In this document: piece after piece, positions 15,163 to 23,002 of the stretch
Layout of the letters: the number at the start of each line of letters is the position of its first letter
Numbering within the stretch: the first letter of the stretch is position 1
Assembly (NCBI GenBank): GCA_009774235.1
Contig: VSNJ01000032.1
Location: forward strand, 1 to 32,019
Direction of reading: 5' to 3'
Length of the DNA: 32,019 nt
Origin: Lachnospiraceae bacterium
Lineage (GTDB): Bacteria > Bacillota > Clostridia > Lachnospirales > Lachnospiraceae
The notes under the pieces: model-generated
Database searches by the model: none
The model's input: the letters and a program-made list of their open reading frames with translations, nothing else
Told to the model about the DNA's origin: nothing
Made by a program: the position numbers and the translations under genes

Positions 15163-17604
15163 TTATCCCATAATAACAGTTACATTATATTCTTTTTTAC
15201 CTTTTTCGTAAGGTACAACAGTTGTGCCAGACAGTTCTTTTCCATCTACAATAAGTTTATCCACACCTTTTTCAACTTTTGAAGGGTTTTCAACAGTTAT
15301 ATTATAAACGCCTTCACGGTATTTACGTGTTATAGTAAACTTTGTACCCATTTCAGAAGGTATACAAGGATTAATGCTTAATCCATATAATGTAGCAGAA
15401 ACACCAAGTATATACTGTGACACATTTACAAATGTCCATGCGGCTGTACCAGTAAGCCAGCTGTTTTTAGCCTGTCCGAAGAAATGTGCATCTTTGCCAG
15501 CTATCATCTGTGAATATACATAAGGTTCTGTACAGTGTATCTCACTAATATCTTCAATATAAGCAGGACAGGTTCTCTTATATATTTCAAATGCCCTGTT
15601 GCCACGTCCTATAACTGTTTCAGCACATGATACCCAAGGGTTATTATGACAGAAGATACCAGCATTTTCTTTATATCCAGGCGGATATGAGGAGATTTCA
15701 CCAAGCTCAAGATGGTACTTTGTATAAGCTGGCTGTAAAAGCACAATGCCATACTTTGTATCAAGCATTTCTTTAACAGAATTAAGGGCTTCTTTAGCTT
15801 CACCTGTTTCAGTGCCTATGCCCGCAAGTACACAGAACCCTTGTGGTTCAATATAAATCTTGCCTTCTTCACATTCATCAGAGCCAACTTTATTTCCCTG
15901 TGCATCATAAGCACGTACAAACCATTTGCCGTCCCATCCATCTTTAAGGACTGTATCATTCATTTTTTCAACTTCTGCCATTGCCCTTGATGCTTCTGCC
16001 TTGTCACCTGTAAATTCACAAAGGTCTGCATATTCTTTGCCATATTTAACAAACATTCCTGCTATAAATACTGATTCTGCAACAGGACCATCCCCAGGAC
16101 CAAATGTCTGGAATGATTCGCCAGGATTTTCAGAGAAGCAGTTTAAGTTAAGGCAGTCATTCCAGTCTGCACGTCCAATAAGCGGAAGCCCATGTGGTCC
16201 TTTGTGCCCTGCTGTATAATTAAATGAGCGTTTAAGGTGTTCCATAAGAGGTACAGCCTTGCTCACATCATTGTCAAATGGAACCATTTCTTCAAGTATT
16301 GATGTATCACCTGTTTCCCTTACATAGGCAGATACACATGCAACCAGCCAGAGAGGGTCATCATTAAAGCCGCTTCCTATATCAAGATTTCCTTTCTTAG
16401 TAAGTGGCTGGTATTGGTGGTAAGAGCTGCCATCTTCAAATTGCGTTGAAGCAATATCAATAATTCTCTCTCTTGCACGCTCTGGTATAAGATGTACAAA
16501 TCCAAGTAAATCCTGGCATGAATCACGGAAGCCCATTCCACGGCCAATGCCTGACTCATAATAAGAGGCAGAACGTGACATATTAAATGTAACCATGCAT
16601 TGGTACTGGTTCCATATATTTACCATGCGGTCAAGTTTTTCTTCATCTGAATGTACTGTAAATTTAGAAAGCAGGTTTTCCCAGTCTGTTTTTAATTCAT
16701 CCAGTGCAGCATCAACCTGTGCATCTGTCTGGTATTTTGCAAGAAGCTCATCAGCAGGCTTTTTATTAATTACATCAGGTGCAGAAAACTTCTGGTCCTG
16801 TGGGTTTTCACAATATCCAAGTACAAATATAAAGCTTTTGGTTTCGCCAGGTGCAAGAGTTACATTAATCTGATGTGAACCTATTGGACTCCATCCGCTT
16901 GCTACAGAGTTATGTGCTTTGCCTTCCTCTACAACCTGTGGCTCATTAACTCCTCTGTATGCACCTAAAAATTCATCACGGCTTGTATCAAAACCATCAA
17001 TATCTGAATTTACAGAAAATACTGCATAATGGTTGCGGCGTTCACGGTATTCTGTCTTATGGTAAATTGTAGAACCAATTACTTCTACTTCACCGATGTT
17101 TAAGTTTCTCTGGAAATTTGTCATATCGTCCATAGCATTCCAGAGACAAAATTCTATATATGAGAAAAATGTAAAATTTTTTTCAGCACCAGAATTATTT
17201 GTAAATTTAACCTGGTTTATTTCGCAGTTGTCATTCAATGGGACCAATGCAAGTACAGAGGCTTCAAGCCCGTTTTTCACTGATGTAAAGCGGCTATAGC
17301 CCATACCATGACGGCATTCATAAGAATCAAGCCCTGTCTTTACAGGCTGCCAGCCAGGGTTCCATACAGTATCACCATCTTTTATATAATAATAGCGTCC
17401 GCCTTCATCTGTTGGAACATTATTGTAGCGGTAACGTGTAAGACGCATAAGCTTAGCATCTTTATAAAAGCTGTATCCGCCACATGTATTAGATATAAGT
17501 GAGAAGAAACTGCTGCTTCCAAGGTAGTTTATCCATGGAAGTGGTGTTTTAGGTGTTGTTATAACATATTCTTTGCAAGGGTCATCAAAATAACCAAATT
17601 TCAT
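15163..17604 (-). CDS. Cellobiose phosphorylase (GH94)
   Basis: The 813-residue protein matches the GH94 cellobiose phosphorylase pattern end to end, from MKFGYFDDPCKEYVITTPKT and PWINYLG through YECRHGMGY, YRERRNHYA and MSRSASYYESGIGRGMGFRD to IGRADWNDCLN, where Asp483 is the general acid, and YPPGYKENAGIFCHNN. It splits cellobiose with phosphate into glucose 1-phosphate and glucose in the cytoplasm, saving ATP. Length matches clostridial enzymes. ATG 17604 was chosen over an earlier in-frame ATG (17625) because TGGAGG precedes it at the right distance and the family begins MKFG. No cellodextrin transporter is adjacent. Its promoter and a 5' stem-loop are visible upstream. Confidence 0.95.
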   Translation of the reverse strand: MKFGYFDDPCKEYVITTPKTPLPWINYLGSSSFFSLISNTCGGYSFYKDAKLMRLTRYRYNNVPTDEGGRYYYIKDGDTVWNPGWQPVKTGLDSYECRHGMGYSRFTSVKNGLEASVLALVPLNDNCEINQVKFTNNSGAEKNFTFFSYIEFCLWNAMDDMTNFQRNLNIGEVEVIGSTIYHKTEYRERRNHYAVFSVNSDIDGFDTSRDEFLGAYRGVNEPQVVEEGKAHNSVASGWSPIGSHQINVTLAPGETKSFIFVLGYCENPQDQKFSAPDVINKKPADELLAKYQTDAQVDAALDELKTDWENLLSKFTVHSDEEKLDRMVNIWNQYQCMVTFNMSRSASYYESGIGRGMGFRDSCQDLLGFVHLIPERARERIIDIASTQFEDGSSYHQYQPLTKKGNLDIGSGFNDDPLWLVACVSAYVRETGDTSILEEMVPFDNDVSKAVPLMEHLKRSFNYTAGHKGPHGLPLIGRADWNDCLNLNCFSENPGESFQTFGPGDGPVAESVFIAGMFVKYGKEYADLCEFTGDKAEASRAMAEVEKMNDTVLKDGWDGKWFVRAYDAQGNKVGSDECEEGKIYIEPQGFCVLAGIGTETGEAKEALNSVKEMLDTKYGIVLLQPAYTKYHLELGEISSYPPGYKENAGIFCHNNPWVSCAETVIGRGNRAFEIYKRTCPAYIEDISEIHCTEPYVYSQMIAGKDAHFFGQAKNSWLTGTAAWTFVNVSQYILGVSATLYGLSINPCIPSEMGTKFTITRKYREGVYNITVENPSKVEKGVDKLIVDGKELSGTTVVPYEKGKKEYNVTVIMG

Positions 17605-17653
17605 TAATATCCTCCATTCCTGCATTTAAAAGTGCAAAACTTTACTGGCTCTG

Positions 17654-17720
17654 GCCAGGAACCATCAATAAATAATTTCTAAGCCTGGTTTGTCTAAATT
17701 ATTTTTTAATAGTTCCTGGC
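17654..17720 (-). promoter_or_regulatory. Long 5'-leader stem-loop of cellobiose phosphorylase
   Basis: GCCAGGAAC (17654-17662) pairs with GTTCCTGGC (17712-17720), and the arms continue with few mismatches through AAATAATTT / AAATTATTT to a ~15-base loop, giving a stem of about 28 positions with five mismatches. The predicted transcription start (about 17722) sits at its base, so the mRNA would begin with this hairpin. It may stabilise the message or respond to a ligand or protein. Confidence 0.5.
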
Positions 17721-17728
17721 TGTATAAA

Positions 17729-17757
17729 ATTATAACTTACTTTATATTTAAAATCAA
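17729..17757 (-). promoter_or_regulatory. Promoter of cellobiose phosphorylase
   Basis: Minus-strand TTGATT (17752-17757), 17-base spacer, perfect TATAAT (17729-17734). The resulting leader is about 118 bases long. Confidence 0.65.
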
Positions 17758-17920
17758 ACGGAATATCATTTAAAAATACAGTAAAAATATGCGCAAAAAT
17801 ATAGTAATATTTATAACACAGGTACATAAATTTAAAAAGACAGTATATCTTAAGTTTACCTGTTTTTGTTAATAATGAATAACAGGAAACCAATAAATTT
17901 GTTTAAAAGCGGGGAACGGT

Positions 17921-18697
17921 ATGGATATTATAAGAAAACATAAAAAAGCAGCAGCCTGTATAGTAATTACCATTGCCATTTGTGCATGTCTGTTTGCTGA
18001 AAGGTCAGCATGGCATGATTTGGCGGTTATAAGCAATATTGTTAAAACAGAAAATAACACTGTACAGACAGATAGTGAATTAAAAACAGCATACCTTACA
18101 TTTGATGATGGTCCCAGTAAACTTACAGAAAGTTATCTTGATATATTAGAAGAAGAAGGAGTAAAAGCTACATTTTTCCTTATAGGACAACAGATAGACG
18201 GGGATATGTCTGGCATTATCCAGAGGGAAATAAATGAGGGACATGAAATAGGGATACATACATACTGCCATGTTGCCAATGAAATATATGCCACAGAAGA
18301 TTCTTGTTTCCGTGATGTAATGAAAATAAGGGAACAGCTTGAAAGACAGTTCAGTTATGAAGCAAAACTTGTAAGGTTTCCATGGGGAAGTGCCAACAGG
18401 TATATAAGTTCATTCAGGCAGGATATAATTGATAAAATACATGAAAGTGGTCTGGAATATGCAGACTGGAATGTAAGTGCTGAAGATTCAGTAGGAACAC
18501 CTTCAGTAGAATCAATAATGGGAAATATAAGAAAAGATTATAAAAAATATAATGAACCCGTAATTCTTATGCATGATTCAGGATGTAATAAGGAAACTCT
18601 CAATGCATTGCGTGGCATAATCCAAGAGTTAAAAGATGCAGGATACAGCTTTGCAACATTGTCTGAAAGGGAAAAACCATGCCATTTCCTTGAATAA
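17921..18697 (+). CDS. Membrane-anchored or secreted polysaccharide deacetylase
   Basis: The 258-residue protein has a signal-anchor at about residues 8-25 (AAACIVITIAICACLFA) and a NodB-homology domain from about 55. Motif 1 is LTFDDGPS with Asp62 and Asp63; the metal-binding histidines are His113 and His117 in IGIHTYCH; later motifs are RFPWGS and a C-terminal LMHDSG. Members deacetylate N-acetylglucosamine in peptidoglycan or other glycans outside the cell; sporulation homologues (PdaA-like) exist, so the substrate is not certain. ATG 17921 follows CGGGGAACGG, a fair ribosome site. The gene is monocistronic and convergent with the XRE regulator. Confidence 0.9.
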   Translation: MDIIRKHKKAAACIVITIAICACLFAERSAWHDLAVISNIVKTENNTVQTDSELKTAYLTFDDGPSKLTESYLDILEEEGVKATFFLIGQQIDGDMSGIIQREINEGHEIGIHTYCHVANEIYATEDSCFRDVMKIREQLERQFSYEAKLVRFPWGSANRYISSFRQDIIDKIHESGLEYADWNVSAEDSVGTPSVESIMGNIRKDYKKYNEPVILMHDSGCNKETLNALRGIIQELKDAGYSFATLSEREKPCHFLE

Positions 18698-18730
18698 AAA
18701 TATGTATATATCCTGCATAATTGTTAATAA

Positions 18731-19072
18731 TTAATCTTTGGAAACAATATCAAGTGCAATCTGGTATACATGTTTTGCCTGTGAAGGAGTAAGCTGGCGT
18801 AAAATATTTTCAAGGTTCTTTGGAGGAACAGGGTTCTGGTAGTCTGGGTCGAAAAAATCTTTTGGACTGATGCCAATATAATCACAGATGTATAAAAATG
18901 CTGTCATAGATGGATAATTCCTGCCTGCTTCAATAGCATTTATATAATTTTTATTCTGCCCAAGTGCAAGGCTCATTTCACGTGCACTTATATTTTTACA
19001 TTCCCTGAGCCTTGCAAGCCTAAGCCCAAATGTTTTTTCATCATTGATAAAATCATCCTTGGTGTAATTCAT
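18731..19072 (-). CDS. Small XRE-family transcriptional regulator
   Basis: The 113-residue protein has a Cro/C1-type helix-turn-helix at about residues 12-70 (FGLRLARLRECKNISAREMSLALG.. ending ICDYIGISPKDFF) and a short helical tail (LENILRQLTPSQAKHVYQIA) that could dimerise. The ATG at 19072 is chosen because GGAG of the upstream ATGGAGAATACT lies 6 bases before it, whereas the in-frame ATG 19084 has no ribosome site. Two direct repeats just upstream (19098-19110, 19128-19140) may be its own operators. Target genes are unknown; glmM, transcribed divergently, is the nearest candidate. Confidence 0.88.
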   Translation of the reverse strand: MNYTKDDFINDEKTFGLRLARLRECKNISAREMSLALGQNKNYINAIEAGRNYPSMTAFLYICDYIGISPKDFFDPDYQNPVPPKNLENILRQLTPSQAKHVYQIALDIVSKD

Positions 19073-19097
19073 AGTATTCTCCATTTCTTGTAAAAAC

Positions 19098-19140
19098 TAA
19101 TAAGGTGCTGCATTGTTACATGTAATTTAATAAGGTGCTG
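19098..19140. promoter_or_regulatory. Tandem operator candidate upstream of the XRE regulator
   Basis: The 13-mer TAATAAGGTGCTG occurs at 19098-19110 and again at 19128-19140, exactly 30 bases apart (about three helical turns, same face of DNA). The palindrome TTACATGTAA lies between. This is the usual look of an autoregulatory operator; binding is inferred. Confidence 0.5.
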
Positions 19141-19224
19141 GCAAGGGGGTTCCATTAGGATTTTAACAAGCCAGCATATAAAACCTGCCACCTTTAAGGT
19201 GGTAAAAACACTTAATTGCCAGGT
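19137..19224. repeat. Cluster of small palindromes
   Basis: GCTGGC/GCCAGC (19137-19142, 19170-19175) is followed by CCACCTT-T-AAGGTGG nested in AACCTG/CAGGTT (about 19182-19225). The stretch lies between the divergent XRE gene and glmM. No gene fits here. Confidence 0.35.
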
Positions 19225-19358
19225 TAAACAATGCGGCATATAGAATATTGATTTAAAGCAGTTGTTATGCTAGAATTATTATTATTGTACTGGCATGGTT
19301 ATATCCGTGCAAGGCAGCCATGTAATATGGAACATATAGAATGGAGGACAGATATATA

Positions 19359-20699
19359 ATGAAATATTTTGGCACAGACGGTTTCCGTGGCGAGGCCAAT
19401 GTTGGTTTAAATGTTATGCATGCATACAAAGCTGGGCGTTTCCTGGGATGGTACTATGGGCAGGAACATAAAGCGAGGATTGTTATAGGAAAAGATACAA
19501 GGCGTTCAAGCTATATGTTTGAAGATGCATTGTCAGCAGGGCTTACAGCAAGTGGCGCAGATGTATACCTTCTGCATGTAACGCCAACCCCAAGTGTGTC
19601 ATATGTAGTAAGGACAGAACAGTTTGACTGCGGAATAATGATTTCTGCAAGCCATAACCCATATTATGATAATGGGCTTAAAGTAATAAATGGCAATGGC
19701 CATAAACTTGAAGCAGAAATAGAGGAAAAGATAGAAGAATACATAGATGGGCCAGAAGACGCTATTCCATTTGCGACAAGAGAAAATATAGGTTGTACCA
19801 TTGATTATGCAATAGGGCGTCACAGGTATATAGGCTATCTTATGTCACTTGCAACGCGTTCATTTAAAAATATACGCGTAGGGCTTGATTGTGCCAATGG
19901 TTCTTCATATTCTGTTGCCAAAGGTGTATTTGATGCACTTGGGGCCAAAACATACACAATAGGCATGGAACCAGATGGTATTAATATTAATGACGGATGT
20001 GGTTCCACACATATAGAAAAACTCCAGGAATTTGTAAAAGAAAAGAACCTGGATATTGGTTTTGCCTATGATGGTGATGCAGACAGGTGTCTTGCAGTTG
20101 ATGATAATGGAAATGTAATTGACGGGGATGCAATACTTTACTTGTGTGGCTGTTACCTTAAAGAGAAAGGCGAACTTAACAACAATACAATAGTTACTAC
20201 AGTTATGTCCAATATAGGCCTTTACAAAGCACTTGACAAAGCAGGGATTGCTTATGAAAAGACAGATGTAGGGGATAAATATGTCAATGCCAATATGATG
20301 GAATATGGACACTCACTTGGCGGTGAACAGTCAGGACATATTATATTTAGCAAATATGCTGTAACAGGTGATGGTGTGCTTACTTCGCTTATGCTTATGG
20401 AAGTAATGCTTGAAAAAAAGACAAAACTTTCAGAACTCAGGAAGAATTTAAAAATATATCCACAGCTTCTAAAGAATGTAAAAGTTGCTGATAAAAAAGC
20501 AGCAATGGAAGATTTAGAGGTAGCTGCTGCTGTAAAAGAAGCAGAAGAAGCACTTGGAGGGAATGGCAGGATTCTCATAAGAGAAAGTGGCACAGAGCCT
20601 CTAATACGTGTAATGGCAGAGGCAGAAACAGAGGAACTGTGCAATAAATACGTTGGCAATATAACAGAAATTTTAGAAAAAAAGTATAAAACAGAATAA
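19359..20699 (+). CDS. glmM: Phosphoglucosamine mutase
   Basis: The 446-residue alpha-D-phosphohexomutase begins MKYFGTDGFRGEANVG, the GlmM signature, and has the active-site serine loop ISASHNP (phosphoserine Ser98), the Mg-binding DGDADR and the sugar-binding GGEQSGH, ending with RESGTEPLIRVMAE. It makes glucosamine 1-phosphate for UDP-GlcNAc and hence peptidoglycan. The frame is open from 19341, but ATG 19359 gives the family N-terminus and has GGAGG about 11 bases upstream. It is monocistronic; no terminator stands out after it, though a CCTGGCA/TGCCAGG stem lies at 20739-20769. Confidence 0.93.
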   Translation: MKYFGTDGFRGEANVGLNVMHAYKAGRFLGWYYGQEHKARIVIGKDTRRSSYMFEDALSAGLTASGADVYLLHVTPTPSVSYVVRTEQFDCGIMISASHNPYYDNGLKVINGNGHKLEAEIEEKIEEYIDGPEDAIPFATRENIGCTIDYAIGRHRYIGYLMSLATRSFKNIRVGLDCANGSSYSVAKGVFDALGAKTYTIGMEPDGININDGCGSTHIEKLQEFVKEKNLDIGFAYDGDADRCLAVDDNGNVIDGDAILYLCGCYLKEKGELNNNTIVTTVMSNIGLYKALDKAGIAYEKTDVGDKYVNANMMEYGHSLGGEQSGHIIFSKYAVTGDGVLTSLMLMEVMLEKKTKLSELRKNLKIYPQLLKNVKVADKKAAMEDLEVAAAVKEAEEALGGNGRILIRESGTEPLIRVMAEAETEELCNKYVGNITEILEKKYKTE

Positions 20700-20941
20700 T
20701 TGCTTTTAAACTATCAAACTGCATAAAGATTATATTACCCTGGCAAGTTCCAGTGCGTATCCTGCCAGGCGCAATATTATTTAGTTAAGCAAATCCTTAT
20801 AAACCTGCCAGAGCCAATACAATAAATTTATGCACTTTTGATTTTCCAGACCCGTCTGGTTTAAAACGCAAAAGCAGTATTTTTTATTACTATTTGTGCC
20901 ACAAAAAGCGGGGCATGGGGATTATTATATAAAATTTCTTG

Positions 20942-20964
20942 AAACCCCTTGATTTTAGGGGTTT
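20942..20964 (+). terminator. Stem-loop ahead of the tig promoter
   Basis: An 8-bp perfect stem AAACCCCT (20942-20949) / AGGGGTTT (20957-20964), 7-base loop, followed by GTTCG. It may end glmM transcripts or, since it overlaps the -35 region, take part in tig regulation. Confidence 0.45.
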
Positions 20965-20978
20965 GTTCGTGCTATATT
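20949..20978 (+). promoter_or_regulatory. Promoter candidate of tig-clpP-clpX
   Basis: TTGATT (20949-20954), 18-base spacer, TATATT (20973-20978). Start near 20985; the leader soon forms ACGGG/CCCGT (20995-21010). A CtsR- or HrcA-type (CIRCE) operator was looked for and not seen. Confidence 0.5.
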
Positions 20979-21035
20979 ATACAAATGGTGAATTACGGGG
21001 CATTACCCGTCTATTATAAAGGAGGAAATATTGAA

Positions 21036-22322
21036 ATGAGTGTACAGGTAGAAAAGTTAGAGAAGAGTATGGCAAAGCTTACTATTGAAGTTCCTGCAAA
21101 AGAACTAGATTTGGCGCTTGACAAAGCATACAAAAAGAACAGGAATAAAATAGCAATGCCTGGCTTCCGCAAGGGAAAGGCTCCGCGTGCAATGATTGAG
21201 AAGATGTATGGTGCAGAAATATTTTTTGAAGATGCTGCAAATATACTTGTTCCTGATGCATATGAGGATGCTGCTAAAGAAAGCGGTTTAGAAATCGTTT
21301 CCCAGCCTGAAATAGCAGTTGAGCAGATAGAGAAAGGCCAGCCATTTATCTTTACTGCTACTGTAGCTGTTAAACCAGAGGTTACACTTGGTGAGTATAA
21401 AGGGATAGAAGTTGAGAGTAAAGAAGCAGGAGTTACAGATGAAGAAATTGAAGAAGAAATCAATAAAGTAAGAGAAAATAATTCACGTATGATTACAATT
21501 GAAGACAGGGCAGTAGAAGATGGGGATACTGTTACTATAGATTTTGATGGCTATGTTGATGGTGAGCAGTTTGAGGGAGGAATGGCTGAGGATTATTCAC
21601 TTGTAATTGGTTCCCATACATTTATTGATAACTTTGAAGAGCAGCTTATTGGAAAAAATATAGGTGATGATGTTGAAGTAAATGTTACGTTCCCAGACCA
21701 GTACCAGGCAGAGGAACTTAGGAACAAAGAAGCTTTATTTAAAGTAAAGATTAATGCAATCAAGATGAAAGAACTTCCAGATGCTGATGATGAATTTGCA
21801 CAGGAAGTTTCTGATTTTGACACTCTGGACGAGTATAAAGAAGACCTTAGGAAAAAGCTTTTAGAGAATAAAGAAGCAGCACTTAAGAGAGAAAAAGAAG
21901 AGGAAGTAGTTGGTGCAATTATTGAAAATGCACAGATGGATATTCCAGACCCTATGGTTAATGCACAGACACAGCAGATGACACAGGAGTTTGCACAGCG
22001 TCTCCAGAGCCAGGGTCTTTCACTTGAGCAATATATGCAGCTTACAGGCATGACACCACAGAAGATGCTTGAAGAACTTAAGCCACAGGCACTTAAACGT
22101 ATACAGAGCCGTCTTGTGCTTGAAGCAGTTGTAGCCGCTGAAAATATCGAAGCTTCGGAAGAAGATTTTGATAAAGAAATTGAGAACATGGCAGAAATGT
22201 ACAACATGGAAGCTGACAAGCTCAGGGACCTTGTAGGGGAAGATGAGAAAGAACAGATACGTATGGATATAGCTGTACAAAAGGCAGTAGATTTTGTAGT
22301 AGAAGCTTCTGTAGAAAAATAA
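21036..22322 (+). CDS. tig: Trigger factor (ribosome-bound chaperone, PPIase)
   Basis: The 428-residue protein has the N-terminal ribosome-binding domain (MPGFRKGKAPRAMIEKMYG, with the signature FRKGKAP), a central FKBP-type prolyl isomerase domain at about 150-245 (VEDGDTVTIDFDGYVDGEQFEGG), and a long helical C-terminal chaperone domain. It shelters nascent chains at the exit tunnel. The open frame extends to 20949, but ATG 21036 with GGAGGAAA upstream gives the usual start. It heads the tig-clpP-clpX-lon-ysxC block, a conserved Firmicutes arrangement. Confidence 0.96.
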   Translation: MSVQVEKLEKSMAKLTIEVPAKELDLALDKAYKKNRNKIAMPGFRKGKAPRAMIEKMYGAEIFFEDAANILVPDAYEDAAKESGLEIVSQPEIAVEQIEKGQPFIFTATVAVKPEVTLGEYKGIEVESKEAGVTDEEIEEEINKVRENNSRMITIEDRAVEDGDTVTIDFDGYVDGEQFEGGMAEDYSLVIGSHTFIDNFEEQLIGKNIGDDVEVNVTFPDQYQAEELRNKEALFKVKINAIKMKELPDADDEFAQEVSDFDTLDEYKEDLRKKLLENKEAALKREKEEEVVGAIIENAQMDIPDPMVNAQTQQMTQEFAQRLQSQGLSLEQYMQLTGMTPQKMLEELKPQALKRIQSRLVLEAVVAAENIEASEEDFDKEIENMAEMYNMEADKLRDLVGEDEKEQIRMDIAVQKAVDFVVEASVEK

Positions 22323-22378
22323 TTATAAGGTATTTTCTTTATTATAGCTGTTTTGGATGAAAGGCAAGGTGATTGGTT

Positions 22379-22966
22379 ATGGGGTATAGTATACCTTATG
22401 TTATTGAGAAGACGAGCAGCGGTGAGCGCTCATATGATATTTATTCAAGACTTTTACAGGACAGGATTATATTTCTGACAGGAGAGGTAAATGATGATGT
22501 TGCAAGCCTTCTTGTTTCACAGCTTCTTTTCCTTGAGTCACAGGATTCAGAAAAGGATGTGCAGTTTTATATAAATAGTCCAGGAGGTTCTGTAAGCGCA
22601 GGTTTTGCAATTTATGACACAATGAACTATATAAAGTGTGATGTTTCAACAATCTGTATGGGACTTGCTGCCAGTATGGGGGCATTCCTGCTTTCAGGTG
22701 GTACAAAGGGCAAGAGGTTTGCACTTCCAAATGCTGAGGTTATGATACACCAGCCATCAGGTGGTGCCAAAGGCCAGGAAACAGAAATCCGCATTGTAGC
22801 AGAACAGATTTTAAAGACAAGAAGCCGTCTGAATGAGATACTTGCTGCTAATACAGGAAAGCCGCTTGAACAAATACAGGCTGATACAGAACGTGATAAC
22901 TATATGACAGCACAGGAAGCTAAAGATTATGGTCTGATTGATGATATTATTGTTAAGAGGAAATAA
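22379..22966 (+). CDS. clpP: ATP-dependent Clp protease proteolytic subunit
   Basis: The 195-residue serine protease has the full catalytic triad: Ser99 in GLAASMGAFLL, His124 in MIHQPSGG and Asp173 in TERDNYM. The N-terminus MGYSIPYVIEKTSSGERSYDIYSRLL is the standard one. ClpP forms a 14-mer that degrades proteins fed by ClpX or ClpC. ATG 22379 has an AAGGTGA site. It follows tig by 56 bases and precedes clpX by 36, so the three are probably co-transcribed. Confidence 0.97.
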   Translation: MGYSIPYVIEKTSSGERSYDIYSRLLQDRIIFLTGEVNDDVASLLVSQLLFLESQDSEKDVQFYINSPGGSVSAGFAIYDTMNYIKCDVSTICMGLAASMGAFLLSGGTKGKRFALPNAEVMIHQPSGGAKGQETEIRIVAEQILKTRSRLNEILAANTGKPLEQIQADTERDNYMTAQEAKDYGLIDDIIVKRK

Positions 22967-23002
22967 AAACAAAAATGGCATAAGTATTATTTGGAGGTAG
23001 CA

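Larger units (their letters stand above)
20700..21035. other. Intergenic region between glmM and tig
   Basis: No gene. It holds three inverted repeats: CCTGGCA/TGCCAGG (20739-20769), CCAGAC/GTCTGG (20846-20859), and AAACCCCT/AGGGGTTT (20942-20964), then a promoter candidate for tig. Confidence 0.5.

Noticed and set aside
20880..21035. Search for a CIRCE or CtsR operator before tig-clpP
   Set aside because: No inverted repeat or tandem heptad resembling either was found; only ordinary stems and a promoter candidate are present.
21593..22219. 208-codon ORF opposite tig
   Set aside because: Ser-rich shadow frame of trigger factor; no ribosome site or independent context.
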